A stretch of 55,311 nt of DNA. It comes from Candidatus Dormiibacterota bacterium (GTDB taxonomy: Bacteria > Chloroflexota > Dormibacteria > Dormibacterales > Dormibacteraceae). The stretch spans positions 1 through 55,311 of the forward strand of contig CATPBK010000090.1 in the NCBI GenBank assembly GCA_955652705.1, written 5' to 3'. Below the pieces are notes generated by a model that saw only the letters and a list, made by a program, of their open reading frames with translations, was not told the origin of the DNA and searched no databases. The translations under genes were made by a program, and so were the position numbers. Positions 17,033 to 28,539 of the stretch are shown here, one piece after another; position 1 is the stretch's first letter; every line of letters starts with the position of its first letter.

Positions 17033-17033
<1 letters not shown>
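15033..17033 (+). CDS. glgE: Alpha-1,4-glucan:maltose-1-phosphate maltosyltransferase GlgE
   Basis: A GH13 enzyme of 666 residues that transfers maltosyl units from maltose-1-phosphate to the non-reducing end of alpha-1,4-glucan. The N-terminal domain carries [20 protein letters not shown]. The catalytic barrel has the GlgE-specific nucleophile motif [16 protein letters not shown] (Asp397) and acid/base [13 protein letters not shown] (Glu426). These positions are within three of those of the Streptomyces enzyme as I remember them. A C-terminal beta domain follows. Its stop overlaps the start of the TreS-Mak gene by one base (TGATG). It is the first gene of the storage-carbohydrate operon. Confidence 0.96.
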
Positions 17034-20275
<3,242 letters not shown>

Positions 20276-20321
20276 TGGGCGCTAACGGCGTCGGGCATTG
20301 TTGATGGGAGTTGTGGATTAG

Positions 20322-22229
20322 ATGGCGCAGTCCACGCAGGTGAGCCTGCTCACGTCCGACGACCTCTACCTCTTCAACGAGGGCACCAACTACCGGCTGG
20401 CCAACAAGTTCGGCTCCCACGTCGTCGAGGTGGGCGGCCGCAAGGGGACCTACTTCGCCGTCTGGGCGCCCAACGCGCAGCACGTCAGTGTCGTGGGCGA
20501 CTTCAACAGCTGGGACCAGCGCGCCAACCCCCTGCAGGTGAAGGGCAATTCGGGCGTCTGGGAGGGATTCCTCGAAGGGATCGGCCAGGGCGCTATTTAC
20601 AAGTACCACGTGGTCGGCCGGGGCGGCCGGTTCCAGGTCGACAAGGCCGACCCCTTCGCCTTCCACTGCGAGACGCCGCCCAAGACCGGCTCGATCGTCT
20701 GGAAGCTGGACTACGACTGGGGCGACGGCGACTGGATGCGCGAGCGCAGCCGGAATAACAGCGGCCTGGCGCCCTGGTCGATCTACGAGGTGCACGCCGG
20801 CTCCTGGGCCAAGAACGGCCATGTGCCCGACTACCGGGAGCTGGCCGAGCGCCTCGGGGACTACGTCAAGCAGACCGGATACACGCACGTCGAGTTCATG
20901 CCGATCATGGAGCACCCGTTCTACGGCTCCTGGGGGTACCAGACCACCGGCTACTTCGCGCCCACCAGCCGCCAGGGCACGCCCCAGGATTTCAAATACC
21001 TGGTCGACCACCTCCACCGGCTGGGCATCGGCGTGATCCTGGACTGGGTGCCCTCGCATTTCCCCGCTGACGAGCACGGCCTCGTCAATTTCGACGGCAC
21101 CCACCTGTACGAGCACGCCGACCCGCGCCTCGGCTTCCACCCCGACTGGAAGTCGATGATCTTCAACTACGGGCGCCACGAGGTTCGCAGCTTCCTCTGC
21201 TCGAGCGCGATGTTCTGGCTCGACGAGTACCACACCGACGGCCTGCGCGTGGACGCGGTCGCTTCGATGCTCTACCTCGACTACTCGCGCCAGCCGGGCG
21301 AATGGGTCCCCAACGCCTACGGCGGACGCGAGAACCTGGAGGCGATCACCTTTTTGCGCCAGCTCAACGCAGAGCTCTACAAGGAGCACCCGGACATTCA
21401 GACCATGGCCGAGGAGTCGACGGCCTGGCCGATGGTGTCCCGGCCGACCTACGTGGGTGGGCTTGGGTTCGGCATGAAGTGGGACATGGGATGGATGCAT
21501 GACACGCTGGAGTACATGCAGCGCGAGCCGGTCCACCGCAAGTTCCACCACAACAAGCTGACGTTCCGTGGCATGTACGCGTTCAGCGAGAACTTCGTGC
21601 TGCCGCTTTCGCACGACGAGGTGGTGCACGGCAAGGGCTCGCTGATCGGCAAGATGCCGGGCGACACCTGGCAGAAGTTCGCCAACCTGCGGCTGCTCTT
21701 CGCCTACATGTTCGCCTCGCCGGGCAAAAAGCTGATGTTCATGGGCGACGAGTTCGGACAGTGGGGCGAGTGGGGGCACGACTGGCCGCTGGACTGGTCG
21801 CTGCTGAACTGGCCGATGCACGAAGGGCTGCGGCGATGGGTCGCCGATCTCAACGCCCTTTACCGGCAGGACTCGTCACTGCACGCGACCGACTTCGACC
21901 CCAACGGGTTCAGCTGGATTGACGCCGACGACTCCGAGCAGTCGGTGATCAGCTTCCTGCGGCGCGACCCGTCGGCGCCCGAGAGGCCGCTCATCGCCGC
22001 GTTCAACTTCACGCCCGTGCCCCGGCACGGCTATCGTCTCGGCGTGCCCCTCGGCGGTTTCTGGAAGGAGCTCCTGAACAGCGACGCGCCCGACTACGGC
22101 GGGAGCGGCCAGGGCAACCTCGGCGGCGTGCAGGCGCAGGACGCTTCCTGGCACGGCCAGCCGCACCTGGTCGACATCACCCTGCCTCCGCTGGCCGGAG
22201 TCTTCTTCAAACCGGCGTCGGCGGGTTGA
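20322..22229 (+). CDS. glgB: 1,4-alpha-glucan branching enzyme GlgB
   Basis: A 635-residue GH13 branching enzyme that moves glucan segments to alpha-1,6 positions. A CBM48 domain is visible at the N-terminus ([20 protein letters not shown]). The catalytic motifs are [18 protein letters not shown] (nucleophile Asp311), [12 protein letters not shown] (acid Glu364) and [15 protein letters not shown]. It lacks the extra N1 domain of the long enterobacterial form. GGGAG about eleven bases upstream supports the ATG. It follows treS by 46 bases in the same direction and precedes the GH57-GlgA gene by 35, so it is part of the same operon. Confidence 0.96.
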   Translation: MAQSTQVSLLTSDDLYLFNEGTNYRLANKFGSHVVEVGGRKGTYFAVWAPNAQHVSVVGDFNSWDQRANPLQVKGNSGVWEGFLEGIGQGAIYKYHVVGRGGRFQVDKADPFAFHCETPPKTGSIVWKLDYDWGDGDWMRERSRNNSGLAPWSIYEVHAGSWAKNGHVPDYRELAERLGDYVKQTGYTHVEFMPIMEHPFYGSWGYQTTGYFAPTSRQGTPQDFKYLVDHLHRLGIGVILDWVPSHFPADEHGLVNFDGTHLYEHADPRLGFHPDWKSMIFNYGRHEVRSFLCSSAMFWLDEYHTDGLRVDAVASMLYLDYSRQPGEWVPNAYGGRENLEAITFLRQLNAELYKEHPDIQTMAEESTAWPMVSRPTYVGGLGFGMKWDMGWMHDTLEYMQREPVHRKFHHNKLTFRGMYAFSENFVLPLSHDEVVHGKGSLIGKMPGDTWQKFANLRLLFAYMFASPGKKLMFMGDEFGQWGEWGHDWPLDWSLLNWPMHEGLRRWVADLNALYRQDSSLHATDFDPNGFSWIDADDSEQSVISFLRRDPSAPERPLIAAFNFTPVPRHGYRLGVPLGGFWKELLNSDAPDYGGSGQGNLGGVQAQDASWHGQPHLVDITLPPLAGVFFKPASAG

Positions 22230-22264
22230 CGGCGGCAATCGGGTAGAACTTTCTGTTGGAGCGA

Positions 22265-25200
22265 ATGAAGCCTCTCCACCTTGCGTTCGTCTGGCACATG
22301 CACCAGCCCTATTACAAGGACGACCTCACATCCACGTATCTACTGCCTTGGGTACGCCTGCACTGCGCCAAGGACTACCACAAGATGGCGGCCCTCCTCG
22401 ACGGCTACCCACGGGTTCGCCAGACGTTCAACCTGGTGCCGGCGCTGCTGGCGCAGATCGACGAGTACGCGCGCGGGGAGGCGCATGACCTCTTCCTCAA
22501 CCTCTGCCGCCGGCCGGCCGGCGAGCTGACGGCGGAAGAGCGCGGTTTTCTGATCCGTTGGGTGCGCGAGTCGCCGCAGGCGCTGCGGGTGCAGCAGTCG
22601 CCGCGGTACCTGGAGCTGGCCTCCAAGGACGCCGGGCCCGCCGCCTACACGATTGAGGAGATCCGCGACCTCCAGGTCTGGACCAACCTGGCCTGGTGCG
22701 ACCCCGCCTGGATGGATTCCGACCCCCGCCTGTCGGAGTTGAAGAGCAAAGACCGCCTCTTCTCGGAGGAGGACAAAGACGCCCTCTTCGCGGCCCAGCT
22801 GGAGCGGGTCCAGAGCGTGATCCCCAAATATCGGGAGCTCGCCGAGAGTGGCCAGGCCGAGCTCATCACCTCGCCGTACTACCACCCGATCTTGCCGCTC
22901 ATCTGCCACCTGGACTCGGCGCGCACGGCCTCGCCGGGCATCCAGCTGCCAGACCGGGGGTTTTCGCACAAGGAGGACGCCGAGCAGCAGATCGCCCTGG
23001 GCCTGGCCACCTTCGAGCGCCTCCTCGGCCGGCGGCCGACCGGCATCTGGCCCTCGGAGATGGCGGTCAGCGAGAGCGTCGCCGGCCTCACCGCGCAGGC
23101 CGGGCTGCAGTGGTTCATCTCCGATGAGGACGTGCTCGCCCGCTCTCTGGAGACGGATATCGGCCGGGACGCGGCCGGCCGGGTCTTCTCGCCGGAGCTT
23201 CTCTACCAGCCCTACCGAATGGAGCGCGAAGGTAAAGAGGTCGCCGTCGTCTTCCGGGACAAGATCCTTTCCAACCTGATCGGTTTCGACTACTACCGGA
23301 TGTCCGCGCTGGATGCGGCGCGCGACCTCATGCGCCGGCTGCGCGACATCCACGGGCAGCAGCGCGAGGAGGACTTCCTGGTCGTCGTCGCGCTCGACGG
23401 CGAGAACGCCTGGGAGTTCTACCCGCGCGACGGCCACGACTTCCTGAACGCCCTCTACACCGAGCTGGACGCCGCCGAGGACATCGTCTGCACCACGGTG
23501 AGCGACTTCCTCGACGCCCACCCGGCCCGCCGTCCGCTGCAGCGGCTCCACAGCGGCAGCTGGATCAACGCCAGCTTCGACACCTGGATCGGCGACCCGG
23601 ACCAGACCGTGGCCTGGGACCTGTTGGCCGAGACGCGCGACTGGCTCGAGGACTACGCCCATCACCACCCGAACCAGTACGAGCAGCTGGCCGGCGCCTG
23701 GCGGGAGATCCTGATCACTGAGGGCAGCGACTGGTTCTGGTGGTTCTCCCGGCGCCACGACTCGGGGATGGACGCGATCTGGGACAATCAGTTCCGCCTC
23801 CACCTCCGCAACGTCTATAAGATCGTCGACGCCAAGCCGCCCAGCCGGCTCTTCCGCTCCATCGTCGACCGCCAGGGAGCTTCGCCCCAGCGCTTCCCCT
23901 CGGCCCTGATCTCGCCGATCGGCGAGGAGGACCCCGCCTGGCAGCGCGCTGGCGTCTACGAGATGACCAGCGGGTTCGGCGCCCTGCACCGCCCCAGCGG
24001 CCTCGTCGAGCGGCTCTTCTACGGGAGCGACGAGGAGGCCCTCCACGTCCGGGTCGACGTCTCCCGCCCCCATTACGAGCTCTTCGACGGCGGTGTGGCG
24101 CTCTGGCTCTACCTCTCCGGCCCGCCGCTCAGCGAGCTGGAGGCGAAGGAGCCGACCGCCGCGCTACCGATGCCGGTGGTCTCCTCGGCCGACCTCGGTT
24201 TCGAGCCCGGCTACGCGGTGTCGATCCGCTTCGACCCCGAATCGGCCTGGCTGTCGGTGCACCGGCTGGCTCGCGGGCGCCGCGTCGGCACGCCGCTCTT
24301 CGAGATGCAGATCGGCCCCGTGCGCAACGGCGCGATCGCCTTCTCGATCCCCTTCAACGTGGTCGGCAAGAGCGGGGGAGAGGCGCTCGAGCAGGCACTG
24401 TCTGTGATTCGCGACGAGCAGGAGGTGGAGCGAGTGCCGCCCACCGGTTCGATCGGGCTCCAAGTGCCGGGCTCTGGCGACAGGGTGGAGGAGCTCGGAG
24501 CTGCGCTCAAGGTCATGCTCGTGTCGGCCGAGGTGCTGCCCTTCGCCAAGACCGGCGGGCTCGCCGACGTTGCCGCGTCACTCCCCAAGGAGGTCCGCCG
24601 CCTGGGTCACGACGTGCGCATCGTGATGCCGCGGTATCGGGCGATCGACCCCGGCCTGCTCCACCTGACAACCGTTCTCACGGGCCTGGAAGTGCCCCTC
24701 GGCGCCCAGACGGTGACCTGCTCGATCCTGGAGGGGCGCCTTGGCGAGGTGCCGATCTATTTCGTCGACTGCCCCCAGCTCTATGACCGCGATGGCATCT
24801 ACGGCTTCGGCGACGACGACGCCCGGTTCATCTACCTCTGCCGGGCCGTGCTCACGATGCTGAAGCCGCTCGATTTCGTTCCGGACGTGATCCACGTGCA
24901 CGACTGGCACACCGCGTTGATCCCGAACCTGCTGGACGTGCTTTATGCGGACGACCCGGACCTGGCCCGGATCTCGACAGTCCTCACCATCCACAACCTC
25001 GCCTTCCAGGGCGTGTTCGGCTTTGGCTCGCTGCACCTGGCCGGGCTCGATCCCTGGGGCCTGATCAGGGTCGGCGAGCCGCACCTGGACGACGTCGTCA
25101 ACATCCTCGGCCGCGGCATCCATTTCGCTGACGCCGTGAACACGGTCAGCGAGCGCTACGCACAGGAGATCCAGACCCCCGAGTTCGGAGAGGGGATGGA

Positions 25201-25981
25201 CGGGTTGCTGAAGCGCAACGCGCACAAGCTGCATGGCATCGTCAACGGGATCGACACCGAGCTCTTCGACCCCGAGCGCGACCCCGCGATTCCGCATCAC
25301 TACACCGTGGTCGACCCGGCGCCAAAGGCGCTCAACAAGGCGGCGCTGCGGTCTGTCCTCGGGTTGCGCGACGAGGCGGCTCCGCTGGTCGCCCTGATCT
25401 CCCGCCTCTACGACCAGAAAGGGATCGACCTGATCGAGCAGGCGATGCCGGCGCTGATCCATCACGGCATCCAGCTGGCCGTGCTCGGCACGGGCGAGCG
25501 GCGGTACGAGGACATGTTCCGTTACCACGCCGCCCAGAACCCGGGCCAGGTCTCGGCCTCGGTCGGCTTCGACCACCACCTGGCCCAGCTCCTTTACGCC
25601 GGGTCCGACATGGTGCTGATGGCGTCTCGCTTCGAGCCCTGCGGCCTGGGTCAGCTGATCGGCCTGCGCTACGGCTCCATCCCGGTGGTGCGGGCGACGG
25701 GCGGACTGGTCGACACGGTGCGCGACTTCGACCCCGGCAGCGGCGAAGGGACCGGCTTCATGTTCGAGGAGTACGACCCCTGGGCGCTCTTCGGCGCGCT
25801 GGTCCGAGCGTCCGAGACATACCGGCACCGCGAGGTCTGGGAGCGGCTGGTGCGGCGGGCGATGTCCCAGGATGTCTCCTGGGCGCAGTCGGCGCGCCGC
25901 TACGTCGAGCTCTACCGGGCGGCCATGGTCAGCCAGCGAGACCGCAAGGGCGTCCTGCCCTCAGCGCACATGGTCGGGTAG
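22265..25981 (+). CDS. glgA: Fusion of a GH57 glycoside hydrolase and a GlgA-type glycogen synthase
   Basis: One uninterrupted frame of 1238 residues encodes two enzymes. Residues about 1-560 are GH57: LHLAFVWHMHQPYYKDD at the N-terminus, the nucleophile motif TGIWPSEMAVSE (Glu265) and the acid motif VVALDGENAWEFY (Asp378). Residues about 570-740 are a beta-rich linker domain. From residue about 748 a full GT5 synthase follows: VMLVSAEVLPFAKTGGLADV, VIHVHDWHTALIPNLL, ISRLYDQKGIDLIEQA and FEPCGLGQLIGLRYGSIPVV. GT5 elongates alpha-1,4-glucan from ADP- or UDP-glucose; GH57 members are amylases, branching enzymes or 4-alpha-glucanotransferases. ATG at 22265 has GGAG five bases upstream. Confidence 0.9.
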   Translation: MKPLHLAFVWHMHQPYYKDDLTSTYLLPWVRLHCAKDYHKMAALLDGYPRVRQTFNLVPALLAQIDEYARGEAHDLFLNLCRRPAGELTAEERGFLIRWVRESPQALRVQQSPRYLELASKDAGPAAYTIEEIRDLQVWTNLAWCDPAWMDSDPRLSELKSKDRLFSEEDKDALFAAQLERVQSVIPKYRELAESGQAELITSPYYHPILPLICHLDSARTASPGIQLPDRGFSHKEDAEQQIALGLATFERLLGRRPTGIWPSEMAVSESVAGLTAQAGLQWFISDEDVLARSLETDIGRDAAGRVFSPELLYQPYRMEREGKEVAVVFRDKILSNLIGFDYYRMSALDAARDLMRRLRDIHGQQREEDFLVVVALDGENAWEFYPRDGHDFLNALYTELDAAEDIVCTTVSDFLDAHPARRPLQRLHSGSWINASFDTWIGDPDQTVAWDLLAETRDWLEDYAHHHPNQYEQLAGAWREILITEGSDWFWWFSRRHDSGMDAIWDNQFRLHLRNVYKIVDAKPPSRLFRSIVDRQGASPQRFPSALISPIGEEDPAWQRAGVYEMTSGFGALHRPSGLVERLFYGSDEEALHVRVDVSRPHYELFDGGVALWLYLSGPPLSELEAKEPTAALPMPVVSSADLGFEPGYAVSIRFDPESAWLSVHRLARGRRVGTPLFEMQIGPVRNGAIAFSIPFNVVGKSGGEALEQALSVIRDEQEVERVPPTGSIGLQVPGSGDRVEELGAALKVMLVSAEVLPFAKTGGLADVAASLPKEVRRLGHDVRIVMPRYRAIDPGLLHLTTVLTGLEVPLGAQTVTCSILEGRLGEVPIYFVDCPQLYDRDGIYGFGDDDARFIYLCRAVLTMLKPLDFVPDVIHVHDWHTALIPNLLDVLYADDPDLARISTVLTIHNLAFQGVFGFGSLHLAGLDPWGLIRVGEPHLDDVVNILGRGIHFADAVNTVSERYAQEIQTPEFGEGMDGLLKRNAHKLHGIVNGIDTELFDPERDPAIPHHYTVVDPAPKALNKAALRSVLGLRDEAAPLVALISRLYDQKGIDLIEQAMPALIHHGIQLAVLGTGERRYEDMFRYHAAQNPGQVSASVGFDHHLAQLLYAGSDMVLMASRFEPCGLGQLIGLRYGSIPVVRATGGLVDTVRDFDPGSGEGTGFMFEEYDPWALFGALVRASETYRHREVWERLVRRAMSQDVSWAQSARRYVELYRAAMVSQRDRKGVLPSAHMVG

Positions 25982-26446
25982 CTAGCTCCCTCCGTCGGTG
26001 GCACGCCAGAGCTGAGCCCGTTTATCGCAACAGCGACGTCTGCGACCCGGACGCGACGACCGGGGGACTCGCCAGGTGCGCCATACGGAACATGGAAGGG
26101 GCGATTTCGATCAGGTTTTGGCGTCGAATCGCCGCCGATGCGTAAACATGCGGTGCCAGGGCATCTTTATGCAGCCAAGCGGGGCCTAGGGACGGCTTGC
26201 GGGCCTCTCCATCGACGAGTGTGTGAAATGGAGGCTAATCGGCGCCGGAATGACCCCCATCCGCCCGCGGATGTGGCTGAGTATTTATGCAGCATTGCGT
26301 CGATGACGATCGGGCCCTGAAAGGCACGATGCACCGCCGCGCCTCATGGTCGAATTCTCCAGTCACAGGGTCGACGCCTGACGCCGCCTTCGAAACTCCA
26401 GCATTGGGTTTGACTCAAACGTCCCAGATCTTGAAGACGATGCGCG
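25982..26446. other. 465-base convergent intergenic region without a recognisable gene
   Basis: The region lies between the convergent glgA fusion and glgP genes. Base composition drops visibly below that of the flanking genes. Short open frames exist but none has the codon bias of the neighbours or a recognisable product. I see no tRNA, clear rho-independent terminator or riboswitch core. A remnant of a lost gene or an unrecognised small RNA cannot be excluded. Confidence 0.5.
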
Positions 26447-28516
26447 CTAGCCGCCCCAGTCCGGCAGCACGCGTAGCTGCTCGACGCGCCGGGCCGCCGG
26501 TGCGTACGCCTCGGTGAAGTAGTCGAGCAGCATTCGCCGTGCGCTGTAAGCGGGCGCCAGACGCTTGATCGAAGCCCGCATCATCGCGATCCAGCGCTGC
26601 GGCCGGCCGGCCTCGTCGCGAGCGTAGAAGGTGGGGATGACCTGCCTCTCCAGGGCCCGGAAGAGCGCCTCCGCCTCCGCCTCGTCGTCCGCGGCCTGGC
26701 GGTCCAGCGTCGCCCCCGAAGGGATCGCCCAGCCCACGTCCGGGCCATACGCCTCGTCCCACCAGCCGTCGAGCACGCTCACGTTGAGGACCCCGTTGGC
26801 CGCCGCTTTCATTCCGGAGGTCCCGCTCGCCTCCAGAAACCGGCGCGGGTTGTTGAGCCAGACGTCGGCGCCCTGGACCAGGTGGCGGGCGATCTCGATG
26901 TCGTAGTCCTCCAGGAAGGCCACGCGCGTCTCCTCGCGAGCCAGCTCGACGATCTCGCGGAGGAGCGCCTTGCCCGCCTGGTCGGCCGGGTGGGCCTTGC
27001 CGGCGTAAAGGATCTGGACCGGCTTCGTGGTCGATGCGAGCAGGCGCTTCAGGCGGGGCCGGTCGGAGAGCATCAGCGTGGCCCGCTTGTAAGGCGCGAA
27101 CCGGCGGCTGAAAGCGATGGTCAGCGCATCAGGATCGAGATTCGGTGTGGGCGCGGCCCGCGCGCAGGCGTACTCGACGAGGCGCTCGCGGAGTGAGCGG
27201 TGGACATCCCAGAGCCGCTCGGCCGGGATCGCCTCGACGCCCTCCCACCGATTGTCGCCAGGCGCGAGGTCCCACCACTCGGCGTCGACGAACTCCATCA
27301 GCAGGGAGTCGATCTCGTCCGCCACCCAGGTGGGCAGGTGGATGCCGTTGGTGATCGCGCCGATCGGAACCTGCGGCTCCTTCAGTCCCGGCCAGGCGTC
27401 CTTCCAGATCCGGCGAGACACGGCGCCGTGAAGGCGGCTCACGCCCACGCTGTGATCGGCCATCCGGAGCGCCAGATACGTGGTGCAGAAGAGTGAGCGA
27501 GGATCCCCGGGCTTCTCGCGGCCCAGGTCCATGAAGCGCTCGAAGCTGAGTCCGGTCTCCTGGAGGTAGGGCCCGAGCAGGTCCCAGGCCAGACCGGCCT
27601 CGAAGTAGTCGCTGCCGGCCGCGACGGGCGTGTGGGTCGTGAACACGATGCCGGCCCGGGCGAGGAGCCGGGCTTCCTCGAAGGTCAGCTGGCGCGAGCG
27701 CCGCAGCTCTCTGATCCGCTCCACTCCGACCAGCGCGCTGTGGCCTTCGTTGAGGTGGAAGACCGTGGCTGCGATGCCGAGGGCGCGCAGGGCGCGCATT
27801 CCGCCGATTCCGAGCACGATCTCCTGCCGGAGCCGTCGGTCCGGCTCGGGGACGTAGAGCCGGTCGGTGATCGTGCGCAGGTGGGGCGGGTTCGACTCCA
27901 GGTCGGTGTCGAGAAGGAACAGAGGGACCTTACCCACCTGGGCTCGCCAGACCGCGATCCGCACCGTCTCCGCGCCGATCGGCGCCTCGACGTCCAGCGG
28001 CCCGTCGCCTGTTTCCACCCTCCGGATCGGCAGCTCGTCCGGGATGTTCTCGGCGTAGTACTCGGTCTGGTTGCCGCCGGGGTCGATCTTCTGGCGGCCG
28101 AAGCCCCAGCGGTAGAGGAGACCGACGCCGACCAGCGGCAGGTTCAGGTCGCTGGAGGCCTTCAGGTGGTCGCCGGCCAGGATGCCCAGGCCTCCTGAAT
28201 AGATGGGCAGGGACTCGGCGATGCCGAACTCCAGCGAGAAGTAACCGATGAGCAGCGGCGCTCCGGCGTCGTAGAACGGGGGATGGCGCTCGAGGTGCCG
28301 GCGGACCGCGGCTCGGGCCCTGTCCAGCGCGGGCGCGAACGCGGCCTTTTGGGCCGCCCGCTCGACGCCCTTCGGGCCCAGCCGGCTGAGCATCACGATG
28401 GGGTTGTGCCGGGTGGCCTCCCAGAGCTTGGGATCCAGAGTCTGGAAAACCTCCCGGATCTCGGGATCCCAGGTCCAGGTGAGATTCAGAGCGAGGACGC
28501 GCAGTTCGTCGAACAA
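26447..28516 (-). CDS. glgP: Alpha-glucan phosphorylase (GT35)
   Basis: A 689-residue GT35 enzyme that releases glucose-1-phosphate from alpha-glucan. The N-terminus (LRVLALNLTWTWDPEIREVF) matches the DUF3417 region of the short bacterial phosphorylases. Other marks are IGYFSLEFGIAESLPIYSGGLG, VFHLNEGHSAL, FTTHTPVAAGSDYF and the pyridoxal-phosphate site EASGTSGMKAAANG (Lys570). The only start is TTG at 28516, since an in-frame stop lies at 28532-28534. It is divergent from the pyrophosphorylase gene with 23 bases between starts and convergent with the synthase operon, so breakdown and synthesis are on separate transcripts. Confidence 0.93.
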   Translation of the reverse strand: MFDELRVLALNLTWTWDPEIREVFQTLDPKLWEATRHNPIVMLSRLGPKGVERAAQKAAFAPALDRARAAVRRHLERHPPFYDAGAPLLIGYFSLEFGIAESLPIYSGGLGILAGDHLKASSDLNLPLVGVGLLYRWGFGRQKIDPGGNQTEYYAENIPDELPIRRVETGDGPLDVEAPIGAETVRIAVWRAQVGKVPLFLLDTDLESNPPHLRTITDRLYVPEPDRRLRQEIVLGIGGMRALRALGIAATVFHLNEGHSALVGVERIRELRRSRQLTFEEARLLARAGIVFTTHTPVAAGSDYFEAGLAWDLLGPYLQETGLSFERFMDLGREKPGDPRSLFCTTYLALRMADHSVGVSRLHGAVSRRIWKDAWPGLKEPQVPIGAITNGIHLPTWVADEIDSLLMEFVDAEWWDLAPGDNRWEGVEAIPAERLWDVHRSLRERLVEYACARAAPTPNLDPDALTIAFSRRFAPYKRATLMLSDRPRLKRLLASTTKPVQILYAGKAHPADQAGKALLREIVELAREETRVAFLEDYDIEIARHLVQGADVWLNNPRRFLEASGTSGMKAAANGVLNVSVLDGWWDEAYGPDVGWAIPSGATLDRQAADDEAEAEALFRALERQVIPTFYARDEAGRPQRWIAMMRASIKRLAPAYSARRMLLDYFTEAYAPAARRVEQLRVLPDWGG

Positions 28517-28539
28517 GGCCGACTTAGGATGTTATCTAC

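Noticed and set aside
22340-24073. A 577-codon minus-strand frame opposite the GH57 domain
   Set aside because: Shadow of the fusion gene, same compositional signature, no domain.
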